NCBI GenBank assembly: GCA_029552065.1
Contig: JAKPEG010000234.1
Location: 1 to 37,689 of the forward strand
Source: Actinomycetes bacterium
Lineage (GTDB): Bacteria; Actinomycetota; Actinomycetes; Actinomycetales; Dermatophilaceae
Length of the DNA: 37,689 bases
Direction: 5' to 3'
The position numbers and the translations under genes are program-made. Every line of letters begins with the position of its first letter. Positions within the stretch are counted from its first letter, which is position 1. The notes beneath the pieces are model-generated. The model did no database searches, was not told the DNA's origin, and saw nothing but the letters and a program-made list of their open reading frames with translations. Shown here in pieces: positions 19,171 through 27,469 of this stretch.

Positions 19171-20046
19171 CTAGGGGCGCCCTGGCGTGGGCAGAATGAT
19201 CTGCGACGCTCGGTCGCCTTCATAGATGGCGACCGGCCCGACCGGGAACGCGCCCATCGCGAAGTAGCGCGTCCACAGGGCCCACACCAACGCCCACTCG
19301 ACAGAGTCTGGTGCCGCGGACTCGGCGGGCAGTCCGAAGCTCTTCGCCGCGTCGTAGCCGATGACGGCCGAGTGGCTCGTGGGTTCGTCAATCAGGGGCA
19401 GCTGGAGAGCGCTCGCCAGTGTGTCAACGACTTCAGAGGTGCGTCCCGTTGCTGCGGACAATGCCTCCCTGACCAACGCTCCCGAACGGGCCAAGGCGGA
19501 CCGTGCCTGCTCGACCATGATCATCGTGACCTCGGCGAGCAGGTTGGCGAACAGGGGGTAGGTGTTCGGGTTGGCTGTGATGCGCCTTTCTGCCTCATCG
19601 ACCGCCTCAACGAGCTCCTTGGCGGAGGCAAGCGTGCCGTTCGGGTAGCGCATTTGGGGATCGACGGGGCCAAGGTCACCGCCCGGCCCGAAGATGATCC
19701 GGTCGGCGCCAAGGCACAGAATCGTGGCAGCGCTCTTGGCCATGTCCGGGAGGAGGATAGTCAGGTCACTGCACCGAGCCTGGAGGGCCCTGACGATGCG
19801 AATCGCTGTCTCTCCGTCGCCACCAGGGGACGCAAGCATCACGTGAAGAGGCTTGGAGCGCTCCAGCGGATGAAGCAGTTCCTCCAGGTACGTCATGTTG
19901 TCCGGGAAGATCTGGTCGATCATTACGATCAGATTCGCCCCGGTCAGTTCCTGGTAGCGCCGAACGAGGTCTTGGCGGGCGTATCTCTCCGAGTGCTGTG
20001 CCGTGAAGAGTGGGGTTCGTGTGACCGGCGTGGGAGCTTCGCTCAA
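19171..20046 (-). CDS. SDH-family Clp-fold serine protease-like protein
   Basis: A 291-residue soluble protein resembling the serine dehydrogenase proteinase (SDH_protease, Clp/crotonase fold) family. Visible are the oxyanion stretch MLASPGGDGETA (70-81), the nucleophile motif LPDMAKSAATILCLGAD with Ser105, and GDLGPVDPQ (123-131), which follow the SppA/ClpP-type pattern. There is no signal peptide or membrane helix, so it acts in the cytoplasm. The start is TTG 20046, whose bases overlap the stop of a 55-codon gene (TTGA), indicating translational coupling. Base composition is less G+C rich than in neighbouring conserved genes. Its role is unknown; a nucleic-acid-linked or stress function is inferred only from the island setting. 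Confidence 0.8.
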   Translation of the reverse strand: MSEAPTPVTRTPLFTAQHSERYARQDLVRRYQELTGANLIVMIDQIFPDNMTYLEELLHPLERSKPLHVMLASPGGDGETAIRIVRALQARCSDLTILLPDMAKSAATILCLGADRIIFGPGGDLGPVDPQMRYPNGTLASAKELVEAVDEAERRITANPNTYPLFANLLAEVTMIMVEQARSALARSGALVREALSAATGRTSEVVDTLASALQLPLIDEPTSHSAVIGYDAAKSFGLPAESAAPDSVEWALVWALWTRYFAMGAFPVGPVAIYEGDRASQIILPTPGRP

Positions 20047-20210
20047 CGGCTACGCCCCACGGCCAGCCGGAAGCTCGTCGGCTTGCCGGCTCGCAGTGCC
20101 CTGCCGTGCTCTCGCGCCGCCTTGGCTTTGGCGATCTTCTCCTGCCAGTCCTGGTCGGTGCCAGCGGGTGGAGGGATCGCGGGGGTCGGGGGCTGGTTCT
20201 TGTCGGACAT
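20043..20210 (-). CDS. Small 55-residue protein coupled to the SDH-family protease
   Basis: This short gene has a strong ribosome-binding site (GGGAGG, 7 bases before ATG 20210) and ends with TGA overlapping the protease TTG start. The product begins MSDKNQPPTPAIPPPAG, a proline-rich flexible part. A charged helix follows (DWQEKIAKAKAAREHGRALRAG), then a basic tail KPTSFRLAVGRSR. I do not recognise a family. The fixed coupling suggests it is made in stoichiometry with the protease, as an adaptor, substrate, chaperone or inhibitor. Its coding character is supported by the signal, the overlap and the amphipathic helix. Confidence 0.65.
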   Translation of the reverse strand: MSDKNQPPTPAIPPPAGTDQDWQEKIAKAKAAREHGRALRAGKPTSFRLAVGRSR

Positions 20211-20257
20211 GCCGTACCTCCCTTGTGCTTCGGGATTCTGGCATAACCGTAGGGATG

Positions 20258-20268
20258 ATGTCTGACAT
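20258..20268. promoter_or_regulatory. Inverted repeat upstream of the small-protein/protease pair
   Basis: ATGTC-T-GACAT is a perfect 11-base odd palindrome 48 bases before the 20210 start codon. A weak -10-like TTATGC on the minus strand lies between it and the gene. It could be an operator; I see no better promoter. Confidence 0.35.
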
Positions 20269-20405
20269 TCCTTGCGACCAGTTCGCGGCTCCGCCCCCAG
20301 GGCAGGTGATTACGTGCAGAGGTCCGATCGCCTCACGAGTTGATGGCCCAGTGATGCCCGGAGGACGGAGAAGCAGAAGCGCCCTGACCGCGTCTGCGCT
20401 GGCTA

Positions 20406-21495
20406 GTGGCTCGTGTAGATGTGGTATGGCGAATCGTCCGGCTCCGGCTCTGGTGTTGCGTGAGGGTGATCGGGAGGAGCTGACCCGGTTGACGCGGTCC
20501 TCGACGGTGCGGGCGGGGTTGGCGGCGCGGGCTCGGATCGTGTTGCTCGCCGCCGAAGGGGAGACGAATGTGGCGATCGCCGAGCGGGTCGGGGTGTCGC
20601 GTCCGACGGTGATCGGCTGGCGCGACTGGTACGGTGCCAAGCGCATCGCCGGGTTGGAGGATGGCCCGCGGTCGGGTCGGCCGCGGGAGGTCGACTACGG
20701 CAAGGTTGTTTCCACGACGTTGGCGCCTCCGCCACGCAAGTACGGGGTGACGCACTGGTCGTCTCGGCTGTTGGGCCGCCACCTGGGGGTCAGCAACGGC
20801 ACGATCGCGGCGATCTGGCGGCAGGCGGGTGTGCAGCCGTGGCGGGCCGAGACGTTCAAGTTCTCCACCGACCCGCAGCGGTCGGCAAGGTCACCGACAT
20901 CGTCGGGCTCTATCTGTCGCCACCGGAGAACGCGATCGTGCTGTGTGTGGACGAGAAGTCGCAGATCCAGGCCCTAGACCGGACCGCGCCGATGCTGCCG
21001 ATGCAGCCGGGGCTACCCGAACGACGCACCCACGACTATGTCCGGCACGGCACCACCACGTTGTTCGCGGCGTTGGAGATCGCGACCGGTCAGGTCACCG
21101 CGGCGGTCAAGCCGCGCCACCGCCACCAGGAGTTCCTGGCCTTCCTCAAGCAAGTCGCCCGCGCATACCCCGAGTGTGAACTCCACTTGGTGATGGACAA
21201 CTACGCCGCCCACAAGCGCGTCGAGATCCGCGACTGGTTGGCCACCAACCCGCGCATCCAGGTCCACTGCACCCCGACCTCCGGGTCCTGGCTCAACCTG
21301 GTCGAGGTCTGGTTCGGGATCATCGAACGCCAAGCCATCCGACGCGGCACGTTCCGCTCGGTCAAAGACCTCAACGCCAAGATCCGCGCCTTCATCGACG
21401 GCTGGAACGACCGCGCCCACCCGTTCGTGTGGACCAAAACCGCCGACGACATCCTCAAGAAGGCCAACCGTCAGAACATTCCAAACACGAACCAC
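20406..21495 (+). mobile_element. IS630-family insertion sequence
   Basis: The 1,090-base element starts GTGGCTCGTGT and ends with the inverted copy ACACGAACCAC (10 of 11 matched). It is flanked on both sides by TA (20404-20405 and 21496-21497) within CTAG, the target duplication expected for IS630/Tc1-mariner elements. It carries one transposase gene, now frameshifted. It inserted 16 bases from the 3' end of the tRNA-Pro gene. Confidence 0.88.
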
Positions 21496-21498
21496 TAG
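20426..21498 (+). pseudogene. IS630 transposase, interrupted by a frameshift
   Basis: ATG 20426 starts MANRPAPALVLREG and a helix-turn-helix region (VAIAERVGVSRPTVIGWRDW) of a DDE transposase. The frame is lost near 20879: it reads FSTDPQ, then the family sequence resumes in the -1 frame as VGKVTDIVGLYLSPPENAIVLCVDEKSQIQALDR. Restoring one base (CAG CNG GTC GGC) would join them. All catalytic acids lie after the break: Asp in CVDEKS, Asp in LVMDNYAAHK, Glu in LNLVEVWFG. No slippery run exists at the site, so this looks like a mutation rather than programmed frameshifting. The stop TAG uses the flanking target TA. Confidence 0.85.
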
Positions 21499-21513
21499 AG
21501 CCCTTGAGTCAAC

Positions 21514-21590
<77 letters not shown>

Positions 21591-21642
21591 TGGCCCGCAC
21601 CCGTACCTCGGAGCCCGAGGGTCGTTGCGGCAGCAAGGACAG

Positions 21643-21673
21643 AGGATAGCCGAACGGCATACCTGCGTCCCAA
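21643..21673 (-). promoter_or_regulatory. Probable tRNA-Pro promoter
   Basis: On the minus strand TATCCT (21643-21648) is a -10 candidate and TTGGGA (21668-21673) a -35 candidate, 19 bases apart; shifting the -35 by one base gives 18. The spacer contains GGTATGCC. The element lies 53 bases upstream of the mature tRNA 5' end. Confidence 0.4.
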
Positions 21674-21743
21674 TCGATCTCGCCGCGCGCGACCGTGGCC
21701 CCCGAGGCCGCGCCGAAGCCCGGCTGATGCCCACCACGGCAGG

Positions 21744-22682
21744 TCAGTCGGCCGCCCGAGCCGCGAGGGTGAGCAGGGTCGCCTCGGGGCGGCAGGCGAA
21801 GCGCACCGGCGCCATCGGCGAGGTGCCCAGTCCCGCGGTCACCTGCAGGTATGCCGCCCCGGCCGGTGCCGCGGAGGACGGTGTCGACCCCGCGCCCGGC
21901 CACCAGCGTGACAGCCCCCGGGCCCGGCGGGTGTCGAGGTCGCAGTTGGTGACCAGCGCTCCCCACCCGGGCACGCACAGCTGTCCGCCGTGGGTATGGC
22001 CGGCGATGACGAGCCCGGCACCGTCGGCGGTCATCCCGTCGAGCACTCGCCGATAGGGCGCATGGGTGACGCCGACCGTGAGGGCCGCATCCGCGGCCGC
22101 CGGAGCGGCGACCGCGGCATAGCGGTCGTAACCGAGGTGGGGGTCGTCGACGCCGACGAACTCGAGCGGGAGCCCTCCGACGGTGAGCCGGGCCCGACGG
22201 TTGGACAGGTCGGTCCACCCCGCGTCGGTGAGGCCGCGGACGAGGCGTTCGGTGGGCAGCCGTTGCGACCGACCGACTCCCTTGCGGTGGTTGGCGGTGA
22301 GGTAGAGGCCCGGGTTCTTCGGCCGCGGCGCGAAGTAGTCGTTGGACCCCAGGACGAAGACCCCCGGCAGGTGCAGGAGCGGCTCCATCGCCTGCATCGC
22401 CGTCGCCACCGCCTGCGGGTGGGCGATGTTGTCGCCGGTGTCGACGACCAGGTCGGGTTGCTCGGCGGCCAGCGCGCGCACCCAGGCGATCTTGCGACGC
22501 TGGCGCGGCACGAGGTGCAGGTCGGTGAGGTGCAGCACCCGCAGCGAGGGCGACCCGGGAGGCAGCACGGGCGCCGTCACCCGGCGCAGGACGAAGAGGT
22601 TCCGCTCGACGAGGCTCGCATACCCGATCCCGCCGGCCCCGAGGGCGACGAGCCCGAGTGCGGTGCGGGTGAGCGGCGACAC
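21744..22682 (-). CDS. Membrane-anchored metallophosphoesterase
   Basis: The product is 312 residues from GTG 22682 (MSPLTRTALG); GTG 22760 in the same frame is an alternative. The first start leaves room for a promoter, has a GAGACT -10-like hexamer seven bases upstream, and begins with a hydrophobic N-terminal helix. Calcineurin-type metal motifs follow: TDLHL (Asp54, His56), DTGDN (81-85), GSND (112-115, replacing the usual GNHD), HAPY and GHTHGGQ. It should hydrolyse a phosphoester near the membrane; the substrate is unknown. Mycobacteria have a similar gene beside ponA2 (Rv3683), and the same pairing is seen here across the YqeY gene. Confidence 0.88.
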   Translation of the reverse strand: MSPLTRTALGLVALGAGGIGYASLVERNLFVLRRVTAPVLPPGSPSLRVLHLTDLHLVPRQRRKIAWVRALAAEQPDLVVDTGDNIAHPQAVATAMQAMEPLLHLPGVFVLGSNDYFAPRPKNPGLYLTANHRKGVGRSQRLPTERLVRGLTDAGWTDLSNRRARLTVGGLPLEFVGVDDPHLGYDRYAAVAAPAAADAALTVGVTHAPYRRVLDGMTADGAGLVIAGHTHGGQLCVPGWGALVTNCDLDTRRARGLSRWWPGAGSTPSSAAPAGAAYLQVTAGLGTSPMAPVRFACRPEATLLTLAARAAD

Positions 22683-22786
22683 GTCCGCGAGTCTCGCACG
22701 GTATGCCGCCCGCCCCCAATCGCCCGACCATCCGATCGGCGCGAAACGCAGCGACAACACGGCATACCGCTTGGGAGACTGCTCCC

Positions 22787-23242
22787 ATGAGTGCCCTCAA
22801 GGAGACCCTCCGTCGCGACCTCACCGCCGCCATCCGCAGCCGGGACGCCGTCGTGGCCGCCACGCTTCGGATGGCGCTCACGGCGGTGACCACCGAAGAG
22901 GTCGCCGGCAAGGTCCATCGCGAGCTTTCCGACGAGGAGGTCTCGCGGGTGCTCACCAAGGAGGCCAAGAAGCGACGCGAGGCGGCCACGGCATACACGG
23001 CCGCAGGTCGCCCCGAACTCGCCGCGACCGAGGAGGCCGAGCTCGCGGTCCTCGCGGGCTACCTGCCGCAGCAGCTCACCGAGGCCGAGATCGCCACCCT
23101 CGTCGCCGAGGCGGTCGCGAGCACCGGGGCGTCGGGTATGCCGCAGCTCGGGCACGTGATGAAGGCGCTGCAGCCGCGGGTGGCCGGGCGTGCCGACGGT
23201 GCCGCAGTGGCGGCCGCGGTCCGGGCCGCCCTGTCGCGCTGA
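22787..23242 (+). CDS. GatB/YqeY domain protein
   Basis: A 151-residue protein with the YqeY pattern: MSALKETLRRDLTAAIRSRDAVVAATLRMAL at the start, then an acidic helix with LSDEEVSRVLTKEAKKRREAATAYTAAGR, AVLAGYLPQQLTEAEI, and SGMPQLGHVMKALQPRVAGRADGAAV at the end. It resembles the tRNA-binding tail of the GatB amidotransferase subunit; stand-alone forms have no settled function. It is divergent from the metallophosphoesterase and convergent with the PBP gene. A GAGACT hexamer six bases before ATG suggests leaderless expression. Confidence 0.92.
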   Translation: MSALKETLRRDLTAAIRSRDAVVAATLRMALTAVTTEEVAGKVHRELSDEEVSRVLTKEAKKRREAATAYTAAGRPELAATEEAELAVLAGYLPQQLTEAEIATLVAEAVASTGASGMPQLGHVMKALQPRVAGRADGAAVAAAVRAALSR

Positions 23243-23288
23243 GCGCCGGACCACGCCGAGAGTTCTCGACATCGCCGGTGCAGCCCGG

Positions 23289-25667
23289 TCAGCCGCCAGG
23301 TGGTGGGGTCGCCGCAGGAGCGGTCGCCGTCGGCGGGGGTGCCGGCGGCGGACCCATGGACACGAGCAGCCGGACGACCGAGCCTCGGGTCGCCTGGCCG
23401 CGCGGCGACGTGCCGACCACCGTGCCGGCCCGGTAGTTGGAGTAGACCTTGGCGACCGACGAACCGAAGCCGGCCTGCTGGAGCAATGCCTGGGCGTCGG
23501 CGATGCTTCGCCGGGCGACGTCCGGGATGTCGATCGTCTCGCCCTTGAGGATGTGGTCGCTCGGCGCGGGGAAGGGCACATTGGGGGTGCCGGCGAGGGC
23601 GGCGTCCATGATGCTCTTCCAGATCGGTGCCGCGATGCTCATTCCGTAGACCACGGGGTAGTACTTGCCGGCCAGCCGGATGTTGTGCAGGGCCTTGGCA
23701 TTGCGCACGTCGTCGGGGGTCCCCACCCAGACTGCGGTCGAGAGGGTGGGGGTGTAGCCGACGAACCAGGTCTCGTTGCTGTTGTCGGTGGTGCCCGTCT
23801 TGCCCGCCGCGGGTCGGCCTCCGGCGAGCGCGCTGCTCACCGCCGTGCCACCGGGCTTGAGCACGTGCGTGAGCAGGTCGGACACGCCGTGGGCGACGTC
23901 GGGATCGACTCGCTGCTCGCACCGGCTCCCCAAGGCGGGCACCGGCAACGGCTTGCCGTTCTTCACGATGGAGATCACGGGGGTGGGCGGGCAGTACTTC
24001 CCGTCGTTGGCGAGGGTGGCGTAGGCGCTGGCGACCGTCATGGGGGACACCGAGTCGCTGCCGAGGATGACGGCCGACGGATAGGGCTGCATCTGCTTTC
24101 CGCTGGCCTGGTGCAGCCCCATCCGGTAGCCGGTGTCGCGGACCTTGCATACGTCGAGTGGGGGCGTGCTCGCGAGTGCGACGAAGGCGGTGTTGATCGA
24201 CTTGGCCGTCGCCTCGGCGAGGGTCATGTCCTGTTCGCTCGTCGCGATGTCGTTGGGCACCGACCAGGTCCTGTTCCCCAGGCCACAGGCCCCGGGGATG
24301 TCCTTGCCGGTGAACAGGGCCCCCCGGCTCGGGCTCGCCGCGCGCGCGTGGACCGTCGCCCCCTCCGGTATGCCGTTCTCCAGCGCCGTCACGAGCGCGA
24401 AGGCCTTCGCCGTCGACCCGAAGGCGAAGCCGATCGAAGCGCCGTACTTGGTGTCGACCGCCCAGTTGACCGTCGTCTCGCCGGGGTTGGCGGGCTTGAC
24501 GTTGTAGGTGCTGTTCTGCGCGATCGCGAGAACCCCACCGTTGCGTGGGTCGATCACCGCGGTCGCGGAGCCGACGCCCTCGCTGTTGCCGATCGGCACC
24601 CGGGAGTTGATCTGATCCTGGGCGTTCTTCATGATCGCCGGGTTGATCGTCGTCTGGATGGTGAGGCCACCCCGGTAGATCGCCTGAATGCGGGCGGCGT
24701 CGCTTGTGCCGAGCGCCGGATCGAGGCTGGGGTCCAGACGCAGCCACTGGAGCACGTAGTCGCAGAAGAACGGATAGGGCGAGGCCTGGCACGAGTTCTT
24801 GGCAGGGGTCACGTGCATCATCGACGCCAGGGGCACCGCCCTGGCGGCCTGCCATTCGGCGTCCTTGATGAGGCTCAGTTCGCGCATCCGGTCGAGCACG
24901 ACGTTGCGCCGCGCGAGGGCCCTGTCCGGGGCGTGGACCGGGTCGGTCGTCCCCGGGTTCTGGGTGAGGCCGGCGAGCAGGGCGGCCTCGACGAGGGTGA
25001 GGGTCTTGGCGCCGTGGCCGAAGTAGTGCTGGGAGGCCGCCTCGACCCCGTAGGCGCGGTCACCGTAGTAGACGAGGTTGAGATAGCCCTCGAGGATCTG
25101 GTCCTTCGTGAGGGTCTTCTCGAGCTGGATCGCGTACTTGAGCTCTTGGATCTTGCGGCCGTAGTTCTGCGCGGTCGCCGCCTTCGCGGCCGCGGTGTCC
25201 CCGGCGCGCAGGGCGTTCTCCTGAAGGGTGATCTTCACGTACTGCTGGGTGAGCGTCGAACCGCCGCCGGTGACCTCACCCGAGGCGCGGTTGGAGACGA
25301 AGGCGCGCAGGATGCCCTGGAGGTCGGCGCCGCCGTGCTCGTAGAACCGGTGGTCCTCGATCGCGACCTGAGCGGTCCGCATGATGGGCGCGACCTGGTC
25401 GAGCGGCACGACGATCCGGTTCTCGTCATAGGGGGTGGCGATCCTCGAGCCGTCGGAGGCGAGGATGACCGACTGCTCGGCCAGCGGTGAGGTGGCGAAG
25501 TCGTCGGGTAGCGAGTCGAACAGGTCGATCGCGGTGCGCACGGACGCGCCGACCGCGCCGACCGCCGGCATGAACAGTCCCGCGCTGAGGAAGCCCATGA
25601 TGACGGCCGCGGCGAGAAAGGCCACGAGCAGGCTCACGACCCCGCCGACGTTCATCCGCCCAGACAT
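23289..25667 (-). CDS. ponA2: Bifunctional penicillin-binding protein (transglycosylase/transpeptidase) with PASTA domain
   Basis: A 792-residue class A PBP. One N-terminal membrane helix (about 8-35) anchors it. The GT51 domain has Glu104 in EDHRFYEHGGAD and GGSTLTQQYVK (135-145). The transpeptidase has S418-T-A-K, S490-I-N and K623-T-G-T. A single PASTA domain (about 696-765) and a Pro/Thr tail end the chain. It polymerises and cross-links peptidoglycan outside the membrane. Position between the metallophosphoesterase and the WhiB4-like gene matches mycobacterial ponA2, hence the symbol. TACCCT seven bases before ATG 25667 suggests leaderless initiation; ATG 25655 is a second candidate. Confidence 0.93.
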   Translation of the reverse strand: MSGRMNVGGVVSLLVAFLAAAVIMGFLSAGLFMPAVGAVGASVRTAIDLFDSLPDDFATSPLAEQSVILASDGSRIATPYDENRIVVPLDQVAPIMRTAQVAIEDHRFYEHGGADLQGILRAFVSNRASGEVTGGGSTLTQQYVKITLQENALRAGDTAAAKAATAQNYGRKIQELKYAIQLEKTLTKDQILEGYLNLVYYGDRAYGVEAASQHYFGHGAKTLTLVEAALLAGLTQNPGTTDPVHAPDRALARRNVVLDRMRELSLIKDAEWQAARAVPLASMMHVTPAKNSCQASPYPFFCDYVLQWLRLDPSLDPALGTSDAARIQAIYRGGLTIQTTINPAIMKNAQDQINSRVPIGNSEGVGSATAVIDPRNGGVLAIAQNSTYNVKPANPGETTVNWAVDTKYGASIGFAFGSTAKAFALVTALENGIPEGATVHARAASPSRGALFTGKDIPGACGLGNRTWSVPNDIATSEQDMTLAEATAKSINTAFVALASTPPLDVCKVRDTGYRMGLHQASGKQMQPYPSAVILGSDSVSPMTVASAYATLANDGKYCPPTPVISIVKNGKPLPVPALGSRCEQRVDPDVAHGVSDLLTHVLKPGGTAVSSALAGGRPAAGKTGTTDNSNETWFVGYTPTLSTAVWVGTPDDVRNAKALHNIRLAGKYYPVVYGMSIAAPIWKSIMDAALAGTPNVPFPAPSDHILKGETIDIPDVARRSIADAQALLQQAGFGSSVAKVYSNYRAGTVVGTSPRGQATRGSVVRLLVSMGPPPAPPPTATAPAATPPPGG

Positions 25668-25674
25668 GGGGCCA

Positions 25675-25680
25675 AGGGTA
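25675..25680 (-). promoter_or_regulatory. -10 element of the PBP promoter (leaderless)
   Basis: TACCCT on the minus strand ends seven bases before the PBP start codon, and no ribosome-binding site is present. The same hexamer at the same distance precedes nth. Confidence 0.45.
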
Positions 25681-25723
25681 ACCCGGGCGGCTGTATCAGG
25701 TCGGCTATGCCCGCACTCCTTCC

Positions 25724-25788
25724 GGTATGCCGTGCCCGCACCACGCCCCGGACGCAGGGGTCCCCGTCGTGGGCGGGTGCGGCATACC
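25724..25788. repeat. Long hairpin between divergent ponA2 and whiB genes
   Basis: GGTATGCCG at 25724 pairs with CGGCATACC ending at 25788. The stem is 16 bp including two G/T pairs, then a bulged A and five more pairs, and the loop itself holds CCCC/GGGG. It lies between divergent promoters where no terminator is needed, so it may be a protein-binding or chromosome-structure element. Confidence 0.6.
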
Positions 25789-25821
25789 GATCCAGGGGGG
25801 GTGGGCGCCTGCGAACGACTC

Positions 25822-25840
25822 GTCCGAACGGACTAGTCCG
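25822..25840. promoter_or_regulatory. Array of three alternating GTCCG half-sites
   Basis: GTCCG-AA-CGGAC-TA-GTCCG: three half-sites in alternating orientation with 2-base spacers form two overlapping palindromes, including the perfect CGGACTAGTCCG (25829-25840). The position, upstream of whiB and of the ponA2 promoter, suits an operator. No known regulator is assigned. Confidence 0.4.
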
Positions 25841-25883
25841 CCGCCTCAGGCATCCCACCCGATCGGGTCATAGTGGGCAACCT

Positions 25884-25902
25884 TAAGGTAGACCTAACCT
25901 CA
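25884..25902. promoter_or_regulatory. DtxR/IdeR-like box in the whiB leader
   Basis: The core AGGT......CTAACCT (25886-25900) matches 11 of 15 positions of the central IdeR/DtxR consensus, and 13 of 19 overall. It lies just after CATAGT (25869-25874), a possible -10, so a bound repressor would cover the transcription start. Iron control of this whiB gene is a hypothesis. Confidence 0.4.
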
Positions 25903-25962
25903 GGTGTGCGGACGGAGTGTGGGAGCTCCGGCCCGGCCAGGGGCTACGGGGAAGGTGGACTG

Positions 25963-26286
25963 ATGTCGACAGCGGTCGTTCGTGGGGGGATGCGTGCCGA
26001 TTGGGCGGCACTGGGCTTGTGCGTGACACGGGACCCGGATGCGCTCTTCGTCAAGGGCGCGGCCCAGCAGCAGGCCAAGATCGTGTGCCAGCGGTGCCCG
26101 GTCATCGCCGAGTGCCTGGCCGACGCACTGGACAACCGGACCGAGTTCGGGGTCTGGGGCGGCATGACCGAGCGGGAGCGGCGGGCCCTGCTCCGGCGTA
26201 ACCCGCAGGTGACGTCGTGGTGGCAGTTGTTCGCCCAGGCCGGGGCTGGCCGGGGCGAGGTCGGCCAGACGGCTACCGCGAGCTGA
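25963..26286 (+). CDS. whiB4: WhiB-family [4Fe-4S] transcriptional regulator, WhiB4/WblA-like
   Basis: The product is 107 residues from ATG 25963, preceded by GAAGGTGG; the open frame continues upstream to 25873 without conserved content. The four cluster cysteines are Cys20, Cys42, Cys45 and Cys51, followed by the turn GVWGG (63-67) and a basic DNA-contact stretch [28 protein letters not shown] and [14 protein letters not shown] resemble mycobacterial WhiB4 and streptomycete WblA, which sense oxygen or redox state. Position between ponA2 and the ArsA pair is the same as in mycobacteria. Its last 14 bases overlap the end of the convergent ArsA gene. Confidence 0.9.
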   Translation: MSTAVVRGGMRADWAALGLCVTRDPDALFVKGAAQQQAKIVCQRCPVIAECLADALDNRTEFGVWGGMTERERRALLRRNPQVTSWWQLFAQAGAGRGEVGQTATAS

Positions 26287-27469
26287 TCGGGGCCCACCCC
26301 GATCGCGGGGACGCGACTGGTCGGCCGGCGAGCGCCGTCCCGACCGCGCGCAGGCCTTCGACGTCGTGCACGTCCTGGGACAGCGCCGGCACCTCGGTCA
26401 CCGGGATGCCCGGGTGACCGGCAGTGAACCGCCGGACCAGGTTACGATGCCGCGCTGCGAGGTCGGACAATGCCGCGTGCAAGGCGAGTGCGCCCGCGCC
26501 CGCCGGCCGGTCCGCTGCCGCCAATTCGTCGGCCGCCTCGCGCGCCCGCGCAGCCGACAAGCCCGAAACGGGCTGAGGTTGTAGCCGATTGACGACGACT
26601 CCGGCGAGCGGCATACCGTCGCGGGCGAGTCGCGCGACGAAGTAGCTCGCCTCGCGGAGGGCGTCCCGCTCGGGGGCCGCGACGACGACGAATGCGGTGC
26701 CGCCGTCCTTGAGGAGCGCATAGGTGAGGTCGGCCCGTTCGCGGAAGCCGCCGAACATCGTGTCGAGGGCGTTGACGAAGGTCTGCACGTCGCGCAGCAT
26801 CTCCCCGCCGAGCACCGTGGTGAGGGTCTTGGCGACCAGCCCGATCCCCACGTTGAGGAACTTGAGCCCGGCGCGGCCACCGGCGCGGGCCGGCGCCGAG
26901 ATGAGCCGGATGAAGCGCCCGTCGAGGAAGGACCCGAGCCGCTTGGGCGCGTCGAGGAAGTCCAAGGCGGAGCGCGAGGGCGGGGTGTCGACGACGATGA
27001 GGTCCCAGCTGCCCTCCCGGTCGGCCGTGGCCCGCAGCTGACCGAGCTTCTCCATCGCCATGTACTCCTGCGTGCCGGCGAAGGAGGAGGAGACCGCTTG
27101 GTAGAAGGGATTGTCGAGGATCTGCTCGGCGGTCTCGGGGGTGGCGTGGGCGAGCACGACCTCGTCGAAGGTCCGCTTCATGTCGAGCATCATCGCGTCC
27201 AGCCGCCCGCCCGGGACCGCGTCGTCGGCTAGCCCCGTCACGAGGCGGGGCACGTTGTCGAGCTCGGTGAGCCCGAGCGACTGGGCCAGCCGCCGCGCGG
27301 GGTCGATGGTGAGGACGACGACCCGGCGACCCCGCTCGGCCGCGCGCAGGGCGAGGGCCGCGGCGGTCGTCGTCTTGCCCACCCCCCCCGAGCCGCAGCA
27401 CACGAGGATGCGGGTATGCCGGTCGCCCAGGAGGGCGTCGACGTCGAGGACCGGGGCGCGAGTGTTCAC
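26273..27469 (-). CDS. ArsA/GET3-family ATPase, second of pair (Rv3680-like)
   Basis: A 398-residue soluble ATPase with the deviant Walker [17 protein letters not shown] (27-42), [17 protein letters not shown], and the switch [17 protein letters not shown]. As in its mycobacterial relatives it sits directly after another ArsA-like gene; the GTG start overlaps that gene's stop (GTGA), so the two are co-translated and probably form a heterodimer. No arsenite-binding cysteine set is visible, so arsenic export is unlikely. Mycobacterial pairs have been linked to stress and host-encountered small molecules. Its stop codon lies inside whiB4 on the other strand. Confidence 0.9.
   Translation of the reverse strand: MNTRAPVLDVDALLGDRHTRILVCCGSGGVGKTTTAAALALRAAERGRRVVVLTIDPARRLAQSLGLTELDNVPRLVTGLADDAVPGGRLDAMMLDMKRTFDEVVLAHATPETAEQILDNPFYQAVSSSFAGTQEYMAMEKLGQLRATADREGSWDLIVVDTPPSRSALDFLDAPKRLGSFLDGRFIRLISAPARAGGRAGLKFLNVGIGLVAKTLTTVLGGEMLRDVQTFVNALDTMFGGFRERADLTYALLKDGGTAFVVVAAPERDALREASYFVARLARDGMPLAGVVVNRLQPQPVSGLSAARAREAADELAAADRPAGAGALALHAALSDLAARHRNLVRRFTAGHPGIPVTEVPALSQDVHDVEGLRAVGTALAGRPVASPRSGWAPISSR

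Noticed and set aside
20876..20884. Programmed frameshift in the IS630 transposase
   Set aside because: The junction CAGCGGTCGGC has no A-rich or other slippery heptamer and no obvious stimulatory stem; a one-base deletion explains it better.
18506..21513. Integrated element with duplicated tRNA-Pro 3' end
   Set aside because: I searched the region for a copy of the tRNA 3' sequence (GGGGTGACAGGATTT) and found none, and there is no integrase gene, so an attachment-site pair is not supported.
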